From the NCBI RefSeq assembly GCF_014641455.1, contig NZ_BMHT01000005.1, positions 1 through 64,000 on the forward strand: a DNA stretch of 64,000 nt. The letters are read 5' to 3'. The notes below the pieces were generated by a model. It was not told where the DNA came from. It worked only from the letters and a program-made list of their open reading frames with translations, and searched no databases. The translations under genes were made by a program, and so were the position numbers. The DNA comes from Hymenobacter cavernae (GTDB lineage Bacteria > Bacteroidota > Bacteroidia > Cytophagales > Hymenobacteraceae). Positions 15,861 through 23,177 of this stretch are shown in pieces (the stretch's first letter is position 1; each line of letters opens with the position of its first letter).

Positions 15861-18308
15861 ATGAAAAAACTCTCCGTACTCACAGGAGCGTTGTGGTTGG
15901 CGACCTTGGCTGCCCAAGCCCAGGATGCCACCTATCAAACGCCTCCCAAACTCATTGCCGACCTCGTCGATGCGCCTGCTACGCCCCGCATGAGCCTTTC
16001 ATCGGACGGCAAATGGATGGTGCTCATGCCGGTGCAGGATTTGCCGTCCATCGCCGAGCTGTCGCAGCCGGAACTGCGCATTGCGGGCTTGCGCCTGAAC
16101 CCGCGCACGAATGGGCAAAGCCGCGTCAGCTATTCCACCGCCCTAACGCTGAAGCACCTAGGTGATAACAAGGAAACCCCGGTGCAAGGCTTGCCAACGC
16201 CCGCCAAGATCAGCGAAGTAAGCTGGTCGCCGGATAACACCAAGCTAGCTTTTGCCCTTACCACCGACGCTTCGCCCACCGACAGCCGCATGGAGCTGTG
16301 GCTGGTGGATGTGGCGACGGCCAGGGCGCACAAGCTGATGAATCTGCCGCTGAACGGGGTGTTCGGCAACTCCTTCGACTGGGTAGCCGATAGCCGCACC
16401 CTCATTGCGCACACGGTGCTGCCCAACCGCGGCGAAGTGCCCGCCAGCAATGCTACTCCGACTGGCCCTATCATTCAGGAAAACGTAGGCAAGAAAGCCG
16501 CCGCCCGCACCTATCAGGACTTGCTGAAAAACCCGAGCGACGAGAAGATTTTCGACTACTACGCCACGACCCAGCTCGTGAAGGTAGATCTGGAAGGCAA
16601 GACGACGCCCCTAGGTCAGCCCGGCGTGATTCAGGTGGCCACGCCCTCGCCCGATGGCAAGTACGTGTTGGTGAAAACCCGCCATCGGCCCTACTCCTAT
16701 CAGCTCACCGTGGGCAGCTTCCCGGTGAAGGTTGATGTGCTCGACATGAGTGGGCAGCCGGTGAAAACCGTCGCGGACCTTCCGCTCGCCGACAACGTGC
16801 CCACGAACTTCGACGCCGTGCCCACCGGCCAGCGCCGCCACGACTGGCGGGAAGATGCGCCCGCTACCCTTTATTGGGTAGAAGCCCAGGACGGAGGCGA
16901 CCCCAAAGTGCAGGCGCCCGTCCGCGACAAAGTGTTTACGCTGGATGCGCCCTTCACCGGCTCGGCGCAGGAGCTAGCTGCCCTGCCGCTGCGCTACAAC
17001 GACATCCTGTGGGGCACGTCGTCGCTGGCTTTGGTGCAAGGCTACCGCTGGGCCGACCGCAAGGAGATGACCTGGACGATAAACCCCGCTGCTAAAGGTG
17101 CGCCGACGGTGCTTTTTGACCGCTCCTCCCAGGACACCTACAACGACCCCGGCACGCCCTATCAGCACCGCAACGCTGCTGGCCGCTACGTGCTAGCTAC
17201 TGACGCCAAGGGCGAAACGATTTACATGGTCGGCAATGGCGCCTCGCCCGAAGGCGACCGGCCGTTCGTCGATCAACTGGATCTGAAGACCAAGAAAGCC
17301 AGCCGCTGGTGGCGCTCGGAATCGCCGTACTACGAGGTGCCCGTGGCCATTATCGACGCGGAGAAACGCCTGCTCGTGACCCGCCGCGAATCGCAGAAGG
17401 AAAACCCTAACTACTTCCTGCGCGACCTGAAGAAGAAAAAGCTCACGGCGCTTACCAAATTCGCGAATCCATATGCAGCGGTGGGCAGCCTGCAAAAGCA
17501 GGTGCTCAAGTACAAGCGCGCCGATGGCGTCGACCTAACGGCCAACCTCTACCTGCCCCCGAACTACAAAAAATCGGATGGTCCGCTGCCCACGCTGATG
17601 GAAGCGTACCCGGTAGAGTTCAAGGATAAAAGTGACGCTGGCCAGGTGAAAGGCTCGCCCTACACGTTTACGCGCCTGAGCTGGGCCACTCCCATTTTCT
17701 GGGTGACGCAAGGCTACGCGGTGCTGCAAGGCGCGTCTATCCCGATTGTGGGCGAGGGCAACAAGGAACCCAACGACACCTACACTGAGCAGCTGGTAGC
17801 CAGCGCCAAAGCCGCCATCGATGAAGGTGTAAGGCTAGGTGTTGTCGACCGCAACCGCGTGGGCGTGATGGGCCACTCCTACGGCGCCTTCATGACGGCC
17901 AACTTACTTGCCCATAGCAATTTATTCAAGGCCGGCATTGCGCGCAGCGGCGCCTACAACCGCACGCTTACGCCTTTCGGCTTCCAGGCCGAGGAGCGCA
18001 CGTATTGGCAGGCGCCGGAGGTGTACAACGCCATGTCGCCCTTCAACTACGCCGACAAAATCAAGACGCCGATCCTGCTCATCCACGGCGAGGCGGATAA
18101 CAACTCCGGCACGTTTCCGCTGCAAAGCGAGCGTTTCTACAACGCCCTGAAAGGCCACGGCGCCACTGTGCGCTACGTGGTGCTGCCCTTCGAAGCCCAC
18201 AGCTACGCCTCTCGTGAAAACATCATGCACATGCTCTGGGAGATGAATACGTGGCTGGATAAGTACGTAAAAAATGCGTCCGCTCCTTCCGCGCAACCAG
18301 CGCAGTAA
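15861..18308 (+). CDS. Secreted S9 family (prolyl oligopeptidase-type) peptidase
   Basis: An 815-residue serine peptidase with a cleavable signal peptide (MKKLSVLTGALWLATLAAQAQ). The N-terminal 500 residues form a beta-propeller-like region with WSPDNTKLAF- and SPDGKYVL-type blades. The C-terminal alpha/beta-hydrolase domain carries the triad: Ser673 in GHSYGAF, Asp746 in HGEADNN, and His780 in FEAHSYAS. These enzymes cut after Pro or Ala in short peptides, or release dipeptides; specificity cannot be read here. It is probably periplasmic or surface-exposed and supports peptide feeding. A strong bidirectional terminator follows. Confidence 0.94.
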   Translation: MKKLSVLTGALWLATLAAQAQDATYQTPPKLIADLVDAPATPRMSLSSDGKWMVLMPVQDLPSIAELSQPELRIAGLRLNPRTNGQSRVSYSTALTLKHLGDNKETPVQGLPTPAKISEVSWSPDNTKLAFALTTDASPTDSRMELWLVDVATARAHKLMNLPLNGVFGNSFDWVADSRTLIAHTVLPNRGEVPASNATPTGPIIQENVGKKAAARTYQDLLKNPSDEKIFDYYATTQLVKVDLEGKTTPLGQPGVIQVATPSPDGKYVLVKTRHRPYSYQLTVGSFPVKVDVLDMSGQPVKTVADLPLADNVPTNFDAVPTGQRRHDWREDAPATLYWVEAQDGGDPKVQAPVRDKVFTLDAPFTGSAQELAALPLRYNDILWGTSSLALVQGYRWADRKEMTWTINPAAKGAPTVLFDRSSQDTYNDPGTPYQHRNAAGRYVLATDAKGETIYMVGNGASPEGDRPFVDQLDLKTKKASRWWRSESPYYEVPVAIIDAEKRLLVTRRESQKENPNYFLRDLKKKKLTALTKFANPYAAVGSLQKQVLKYKRADGVDLTANLYLPPNYKKSDGPLPTLMEAYPVEFKDKSDAGQVKGSPYTFTRLSWATPIFWVTQGYAVLQGASIPIVGEGNKEPNDTYTEQLVASAKAAIDEGVRLGVVDRNRVGVMGHSYGAFMTANLLAHSNLFKAGIARSGAYNRTLTPFGFQAEERTYWQAPEVYNAMSPFNYADKIKTPILLIHGEADNNSGTFPLQSERFYNALKGHGATVRYVVLPFEAHSYASRENIMHMLWEMNTWLDKYVKNASAPSAQPAQ

Positions 18309-18328
18309 CCTAACTTAGCTTATTCAGC

Positions 18329-18364
18329 AAAAAGGCCGCTGCTCATACGAGTAGCGGCCTTTTT
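18329..18364. terminator. Bidirectional terminator between the S9 peptidase and rfbD
   Basis: AAAAAGGCCGCT (18329-18340) pairs with AGCGGCCTTTTT (about 18353-18364) around a short loop. It sits between two convergent genes and has T runs in both directions. Confidence 0.9.
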
Positions 18365-18382
18365 GCTTTACCTGCACAAGAT

Positions 18383-19234
18383 TTACAAACGGCTCAGGCA
18401 GACCTTCAAACTCTCGCGCCAGTGCGGAATAGCGACACCTAGGTTGGTTTTGGCTTTGGTTTTATCCATCACCGAAAACGCCGGGCGTGTGGCTTTCGTG
18501 GGGTACTCGGCGGTGCGAATGGGCACGGTGCGCACCGTTGTGCTGCTCAGCTCAAAAATCGCCGTGGCGAAGTCGTACCACGACGCCACGCCTTCGTTGC
18601 TGTAGTGGTAAATACCGTATTGTTCGTTCTGGCTTTCGATGATGGTGAGGATGCAGCCGGCCAGATCGATGGCGTACGTCGGCGTGCCAATCTGGTCCCA
18701 GATAATGCGCAGCTCGTCCCGCTCTCGACCTAGCTTCAGCATGGTCTTCACGAAGTTGTTGGCGTATTCGGAGTACAGCCAGCTGGTGCGCAAAATAAAA
18801 TAACACTCTGTCTGCTTGGCAATTACCTGCTCACCTTCCAGCTTTGTGAGGCCATAAACGCTGATGGGCGCAGCTTCGTCCGTCTCCGAGAGCGGCTCGT
18901 TGCCGGTGCCCGCAAACACGAAATCGGTGGAAATATGGATGAGCGTGGTGCCGAACTGCGCGCACAGTTTGGCCAGGTTCTCCGCGCCGTCTCTGTTGAT
19001 TTTGCGGGCTAGGTCTACATCGTCTTCGGCCTTATCGACGGCCGTGTAGGCGGCACAGTTGATGCAATACGCGGGCTGGTGCTGCTCGAATACGGCTTGT
19101 AGCTTTTCGGTATCCAGAATGTTGGCCTGGTCTTCCGCCGGGAAAATGATATCGTTGTTATTTCCCTCGTTAGCAACAAATTGCAGGCACTGACCTAGCT
19201 GGCCCGATGCGCCGAAAACAATTATTTTACCCAT
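18383..19234 (-). CDS. rfbD: dTDP-4-dehydrorhamnose reductase (RfbD)
   Basis: A 283-residue short-chain-type reductase catalysing the last step of dTDP-L-rhamnose synthesis for surface polysaccharide. The Rossmann motif GASGQLG is at residues 8-14, the STDFVF strand with catalytic Thr near 103, and the catalytic YxxxK at Tyr127-Lys131 (YGLTK). The substrate-binding segments TSWLYSEY and IWDQIGTPTYAIDLA are typical of RfbD. The other rfb genes are not nearby. The gene seems to stand alone, bounded by a terminator and a hairpin repeat. Confidence 0.94.
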   Translation of the reverse strand: MGKIIVFGASGQLGQCLQFVANEGNNNDIIFPAEDQANILDTEKLQAVFEQHQPAYCINCAAYTAVDKAEDDVDLARKINRDGAENLAKLCAQFGTTLIHISTDFVFAGTGNEPLSETDEAAPISVYGLTKLEGEQVIAKQTECYFILRTSWLYSEYANNFVKTMLKLGRERDELRIIWDQIGTPTYAIDLAGCILTIIESQNEQYGIYHYSNEGVASWYDFATAIFELSSTTVRTVPIRTAEYPTKATRPAFSVMDKTKAKTNLGVAIPHWRESLKVCLSRL

Positions 19235-19288
19235 AAAACGTGCTGACTGATAAAAACAGGTTGATCTGACCCCAAAAGTAGTTCATTC

Positions 19289-19407
19289 GTAGGAACGCGC
19301 CACGGCGCGTTCTGTCGTTGGACGAAGCGGCACTGATCAACCTAGGTATTGGGCAAAATCATTCGCCCAAGTGGCACGGACGAGAACGCGCCGTGGCGCG
19401 TTCCTAC
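19289..19407. repeat. Paired hairpin element, GTAGGAACGCGCC family (copy A2)
   Basis: Arm 1 (19289-19312, GTAGGAACGCGCCACGGCGC, then GTTC) and the inverted arm 2 (19384-19407) flank a 71-bp spacer containing TCGTTGGACGA and, near its middle, AACCTAGGT. It lies between the DUF4130 gene's stop and the start of rfbD, both on the minus strand. Confidence 0.9.
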
Positions 19408-19415
19408 GAAGCAGA

Positions 19416-20231
19416 TCACAAGGCTGAGCGCTTGTTTTTGATCGGCTCGAAGCGCTGCTCCCGTGGCTGCTTTTCGCTCAGGTACTTCCAGTAGCGCAGC
19501 GGAATGTGCCGCCGGTGCAGCTTCAGGTTTTTGCGCTCCGGGATGTTGGCGTGGTCGAAATACGTCTGCCAGAGGGCTTTAAACAGCGGTTCTCGCTCAT
19601 CCAGCACCGTGGCCGACACATCGGAGCGGTGCTGGGGCGCTTCGGTTTCAAACTCTACAATGTCGGTGCGCACCAGGTCGTAGTAGAGTCCATAGCGGCG
19701 GCGTTGGTCAAAAATAAGCCAGCGCTGATCGGCGTAGCGCTTGGTGAAGTGCGGCGCGATGAGCGGCAACACGTCAAAATCCGGGTCGATAGTGGCGTGA
19801 AACAACCCTTCGGACGTTTTCTCAAACCGCACAAACGCTTCCATGCGGTGCTTCTCCCGACCTAGCTGTTGACTGATGTGGTGCACCAGCCGCACCGTAT
19901 CATCGGCGTAGTTTTCGGAAACATCAACTCGCCCGCGCGCGGCCACAGCCTGCTGCACAAAGCGACAAATCAGTATTTCACGGTCGGGGCGCTCGGAGAG
20001 AAAAACATGGTAGAGCTTCGTGCGCGTGCCCTCGTCCATGTACTTCAACATGCCCTTCCACACGCGTGCGGCCTTTTCCTCGTTGGTCTGAATGGGCACG
20101 GTAGCCGTGAACAAGCCGCCTTGCACCGCCTCAGCAGGCTGAATGCTGTTGGGCTGCACCTTCCGCTCGTACATCTCCAATAGTACCGTCAGCAAACCGT
20201 CGAAGGAGCCGTCGTAGGTGTAGTCGTGCAT
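19416..20231 (-). CDS. DUF4130 / TIGR03915 putative DNA repair protein
   Basis: A 271-residue protein of the TIGR03915 family, which contains DUF4130. Family hallmarks are visible: YTYDGSFDGLLTVLLEMYER at the N-terminus, the HHISQQLGREKHRMEAFVRF centre, HFTKRYADQRWLIFDQRRRYG, and the C-terminal FDHANIPERKNLKLHRRHIP. It is the standard partner of the TIGR03916 radical-SAM protein encoded at 21609-22874; in other genomes DUF4130 is also fused to uracil-DNA-glycosylase-like domains, so a nucleic-acid repair or modification role is inferred. A longer frame to 20249 needs a GTG inside a repeat element; the ATG at 20231 gives the usual MHDYTYDG start. Confidence 0.9.
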   Translation of the reverse strand: MHDYTYDGSFDGLLTVLLEMYERKVQPNSIQPAEAVQGGLFTATVPIQTNEEKAARVWKGMLKYMDEGTRTKLYHVFLSERPDREILICRFVQQAVAARGRVDVSENYADDTVRLVHHISQQLGREKHRMEAFVRFEKTSEGLFHATIDPDFDVLPLIAPHFTKRYADQRWLIFDQRRRYGLYYDLVRTDIVEFETEAPQHRSDVSATVLDEREPLFKALWQTYFDHANIPERKNLKLHRRHIPLRYWKYLSEKQPREQRFEPIKNKRSAL

Positions 20232-20234
20232 AGT

Positions 20235-20358
20235 GTAGGAACGCGCCACGGCGCGTTCGTCGTTGAACGATGCCGTTGAGGGTGGAAATTGGTTGGGTTA
20301 CTGTTGGATATACGAAGCCGTGTCGTTCAACGCCGAACGCGCCGTGGCGCGTTCCTAC
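20235..20358. repeat. Paired hairpin element, GTAGGAACGCGCC family (copy A3)
   Basis: Arm 1 is at 20235-20258 and the inverted arm 2 at 20335-20358. The spacer has TCGTTGAACGA next to arm 1 and TCGTTCAACG next to arm 2. It fills almost all of the gap between the hydrolase gene and the DUF4130 gene. It supplies the hydrolase TAG stop (20355-20357) and ends 3 bp from the DUF4130 ATG, so no separate promoter fits unless it lies within the element. Confidence 0.9.
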
Positions 20359-21206
20359 AGCGTTAAAAAGCTGGTTAACAGCTCATTCACTTCCGTGGGC
20401 TTTTCCAGTTGCACCCAGTGCGTAGCATCCGGGAAGTAGTGCAGCTTGCCATTTTCGCAGAACCGGATGCTCAGCTCAGCCAGCTTTGCATTGAGCGTTA
20501 CATCCTGCTTGCCCCAGATAATCTGGACGGGCACCGTAATGCGCGGCTCTTTCTCCTGATTACCAAGCGTGTAGCGAAAGGCGCGGTACCAGTCGATCAT
20601 GCCGGTCAGGGCCCTGGGTCGCATCCAGGCGGCGCGGTAGCGTTGCAGGTCAGCCTGGCGGAAAGCGCCGCGGTGACTCATGCCCAGCAGCAGCTCCGGA
20701 CCTTTTCGCTGGATAAACTGCTCAGGCAGCCACGGCAGCTGAAAAAAGTAGATGTACCAGCTGCGCAGCAGCTGGTCGGGGATGCGCAGGAAAGCGCCCG
20801 GCAGCACGGCCGGATGCGGCACATTCAGAATAGAAGTGTTGCGAATACGCGTATCGTGGTACGTCGCCAGGTACCAGGCCACAATGCCGCCCCAGTCGTG
20901 CCCGATGAGGCTGGCTTGCTCGCGACCTGCCGCGTCAATCAGGCCCACAATATCATTAGCCAACGTAGGCAGCGTGTATTCACGGATGCGCAACGGCTTA
21001 TCACTCAAGTTGTAACCGCGCTGATCGGGCACCCACACGCGGTAGCCCGCCGCAGCCAGCGGCTCGATCTGGTGCCGCCAGCCGTACCAAAAATCCGGAA
21101 AGCCATGCAGCAGAATAACCAGCGGACCATCCGAGGGGCCGCATTGCACGACGTGCAGCGTGACGCCGTTGGTCCAGACGTAGTGGTGTTCAAGTTCGTA
21201 GCGCAT
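20355..21206 (-). CDS. Epoxide hydrolase-like alpha/beta hydrolase
   Basis: A 283-residue alpha/beta hydrolase with an Asp nucleophile: Asp104 in GHDWGG, preceded by the oxyanion motif HGFPDFW (34-40) and PDQRGY. The catalytic His is His263 (ATHWVQLEKP), and an acid is likely in WGKQDVTLN. An Asp nucleophile with this lid pattern fits soluble epoxide hydrolases, or possibly haloacid-type dehalogenases. There is no signal peptide, so it is cytosolic. It interrupts what is usually an adjacent DUF4130/radical-SAM pair and is presumably co-transcribed with DUF4130 through the repeat. Confidence 0.9.
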   Translation of the reverse strand: MRYELEHHYVWTNGVTLHVVQCGPSDGPLVILLHGFPDFWYGWRHQIEPLAAAGYRVWVPDQRGYNLSDKPLRIREYTLPTLANDIVGLIDAAGREQASLIGHDWGGIVAWYLATYHDTRIRNTSILNVPHPAVLPGAFLRIPDQLLRSWYIYFFQLPWLPEQFIQRKGPELLLGMSHRGAFRQADLQRYRAAWMRPRALTGMIDWYRAFRYTLGNQEKEPRITVPVQIIWGKQDVTLNAKLAELSIRFCENGKLHYFPDATHWVQLEKPTEVNELLTSFLTL

Positions 21207-21256
21207 TCCTGCCTATACCTAGGTCTGCACCAGCGGGTTGCGGCTAAATGGCCGTG

Positions 21257-21424
21257 TTATGCCGCGTTTTTGGCTGAATTATCGGGCGGCGTGGGCGCCG
21301 GCTGGGTGAGCTGCTTGACGTGCGGAATCAAATCATCGAGCTTGCAATAGCACGACAGCGGCACGAGTTTCACGGCCTTGGGGGCAACCGACGATTCAAC
21401 GGAGGCACTGTGTGAGATGTTCAT
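21257..21424 (-). CDS. Small hypothetical protein (55 aa)
   Basis: From the ATG at 21424 a 55-residue frame runs to TAA at 21257. It starts MNISHSASVESSVAPKAVKL, contains VPLSCYCKLDDLIPHVKQLT with a Cys-x-Cys pair, and ends in an Ala/Pro/Asn-rich tail. Codon use is GC-ending like that of neighbouring genes, in contrast to the AT-rich DNA directly upstream, which supports real coding. It lies between the radical-SAM gene and the hydrolase on the same strand. I do not recognise a family. Confidence 0.5.
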   Translation of the reverse strand: MNISHSASVESSVAPKAVKLVPLSCYCKLDDLIPHVKQLTQPAPTPPDNSAKNAA

Positions 21425-21435
21425 TTTATTAATAT

Positions 21436-21613
21436 GCTAATTAGTTGATGTGCTGATTTGGTAATGTGCTACTATGTTGATTGGTAATGCGCTAATCGTG
21501 AATGATTTAGTACTATATTCTCGCAACTGAATATCAATAAGCTAGCCAGAACATTTATTGGCCAAAAACTTATTCATCAGTCTATCATCGCGTTAGCACA
21601 TCAACTAATCAGC
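21436..21613. repeat. Facing AT-rich inverted repeat upstream of the small ORF
   Basis: GCTAATTAGTTGATGTGCT (21436-21454) faces AGCACATCAACTAATCAGC (21595-21613), 18 of 19 positions matching. Inside are further 7-bp-like words (GTAATGTGCTA, GTAATGCGCTAAT, GTTGATTGG). The right arm overlaps the 3' end of the radical-SAM gene and supplies its TGA stop. The rest of this AT-rich stretch holds no gene I can support. Confidence 0.75.
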
Positions 21614-22874
21614 TAGCTTGCGCAAACAAGTCGAGTTGTTGAGTCACCAGGGCGGAGCGGACGGAGCCGGCACCAAACAGAATCTGGCGGCGGATGCTTT
21701 GCTCGTCGTATTCGCGGGTGTCGAGGGCTTGGCCGCGGCAGGTGAGGAAGAACTTAGCGCGCTTCATGACGACTCCGAACTTCTGCAAGTGGTCGAGTGA
21801 GAGGCTGGTGAAGCGCCGCGCCGCCACAATGCGCTTTGCCGACCTAGCCCCGATGCCTGGCACGCGCAGAATCATCTCGTAGTCAGCGGTATTCACGTCC
21901 ACGGGGAATACGTGCCGATTGCGGAGCGCCCAAGCCAGCTTCGGGTCAATTTCGAGGTCGAGGTGCGGGTGCTGCGGGTCCAGGATTTCGTCGGCCTGGA
22001 AGCCGTAGAAGCGCATGAGCCAGTCGGACTGGTAGAGGCGGTGCTCCCGGATAACGGGCGGCTGCGTGAGCTGCGGCAGGCGCGCATCGTCAGTGATGGG
22101 CACGTAGCCGGAGTAGTACACGCGCTTGAGGCCGTAGCCTTTGTATAGCGAATCGGAGAGCTGCAAAATCTGGTGGTCGGTTTCGGGCGAAGCACCCACG
22201 ATAAGCTGGGTGCTTTGTCCGGCGGCGGCGAATTGCGGCACCTTCTTGAACAACGCTTTCTCCTCCTTATTCTGCACGATGTTGTCGCGGATCTGCTCCA
22301 TCGGCGTCAGAATCTCCTCATAGTTTTTCTCGGGAGCTAGGTTGGTCAGGCTCATTTCCGAGGGCAGTTCGATGTTCACGCTGAGGCGGTCGGCGTATAG
22401 TCCTGCCTCCTGAATCAGCTCAGGCGACGCACCCGGAATCGTCTTGACGTGGATGTAGCCGTTGAACTTGTGCTCGGTGCGCAGCTTCTTGATGATGCGC
22501 ACGAGGCGTTCCATCGTGTAATCGGGCGAAGAGAAAATGCCCGAGCTCAGGAACAAGCCCTCGATGTAGTTGCGCCGGTAGAAGTTCATGGTCAGGTCCA
22601 CCACCTCATCCACGGTGAAAGCGGCGCGCTTCACGTCGTTACTCTTGCGCGACACGCAGTAGGCGCAATCGAAAATGCAGTGGTTGGTGAGCAGAATCTT
22701 CAGCAGCGACACGCAACGCCCGTCTTCGGTGAAGCTGTGGCAAATGCCCATGCCCTCGGCGTTGCCGAGGCCGCGGTTCTCGTTTTTGCGCTTGCCGCCG
22801 CTGCTGGAGCACGACACGTCGTACTTCGCGGCATCTGCCAAAATACTTAGCTTTTCCTGAATCCGCTCGTTCAT
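21609..22874 (-). CDS. TIGR03916 putative DNA modification/repair radical SAM protein
   Basis: A 421-residue radical-SAM protein. The iron-sulfur ligands are Cys66, Cys70 and Cys73 (NHCIFDCAYCVSR), with additional Cys at 22, 45 and 54. The N-terminal segment KYDVSCSSSGG and the GMGICHSFTEDGRCVSLLKI stretch are typical of this family. A helix-hairpin-helix DNA-binding motif is at the C-terminus (RVPGIGARSAKRIVAARR). It works with the DUF4130 protein; the substrate is unknown, but HhH plus radical SAM suggests chemistry on nucleic acid. The pair is normally adjacent but here is separated by 1.4 kb. Confidence 0.93.
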   Translation of the reverse strand: MNERIQEKLSILADAAKYDVSCSSSGGKRKNENRGLGNAEGMGICHSFTEDGRCVSLLKILLTNHCIFDCAYCVSRKSNDVKRAAFTVDEVVDLTMNFYRRNYIEGLFLSSGIFSSPDYTMERLVRIIKKLRTEHKFNGYIHVKTIPGASPELIQEAGLYADRLSVNIELPSEMSLTNLAPEKNYEEILTPMEQIRDNIVQNKEEKALFKKVPQFAAAGQSTQLIVGASPETDHQILQLSDSLYKGYGLKRVYYSGYVPITDDARLPQLTQPPVIREHRLYQSDWLMRFYGFQADEILDPQHPHLDLEIDPKLAWALRNRHVFPVDVNTADYEMILRVPGIGARSAKRIVAARRFTSLSLDHLQKFGVVMKRAKFFLTCRGQALDTREYDEQSIRRQILFGAGSVRSALVTQQLDLFAQAS

Positions 22875-23177
22875 TATACCTTGTTTTCTGCCTTAAAAAT
22901 AGAAGCTTGTTCTTAAATCAGCACTATCTCATCAAGCTAATTTTTTTAGGAAAAGTTTCGTTAACCTAGGTTCTTTTCCCGTGCGAGCCCCTCAGTTTGT
23001 ATCCGCATAAAATGAACCCGGTGCGCGTTAAACCTAGGTGCGGCCAGCACGTCTAGCTGTTGAGGTAAGCGGGCAGCAGCCTCTTTCCACTGCCCCCGGC
23101 AATTCGTATCTTGCCAGTTGCCCGGCAGCCCGCAACGCTCATTTGGAAAAGCCGTTCAGGTTTGTCATTTCCCGCTC
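22875..23177. promoter_or_regulatory. Intergenic region with a possible promoter for the BamA-like gene
   Basis: This 303-bp divergent gap has no supported gene. It includes two CCTAGG sites (near 22971 and 23033) and a Bacteroidota -7-like TATCTTGC at 23107-23114, about 64 bp before the ATG of the outer-membrane gene. No clear -33 TTTG is visible at the right distance, so the promoter is tentative. Confidence 0.35.

Noticed and set aside
20232..20249. Longer DUF4130 start (GTG at 20249)
   Set aside because: It lies inside the hairpin repeat; the ATG at 20231 gives the usual family N-terminus.
20409..21350. 313-codon plus-strand open frame opposite the hydrolase and the 55-aa ORF
   Set aside because: It is the antisense frame of a clear epoxide-hydrolase-like protein with a full catalytic triad; its own translation is Arg/His/Gln-rich with no domain.
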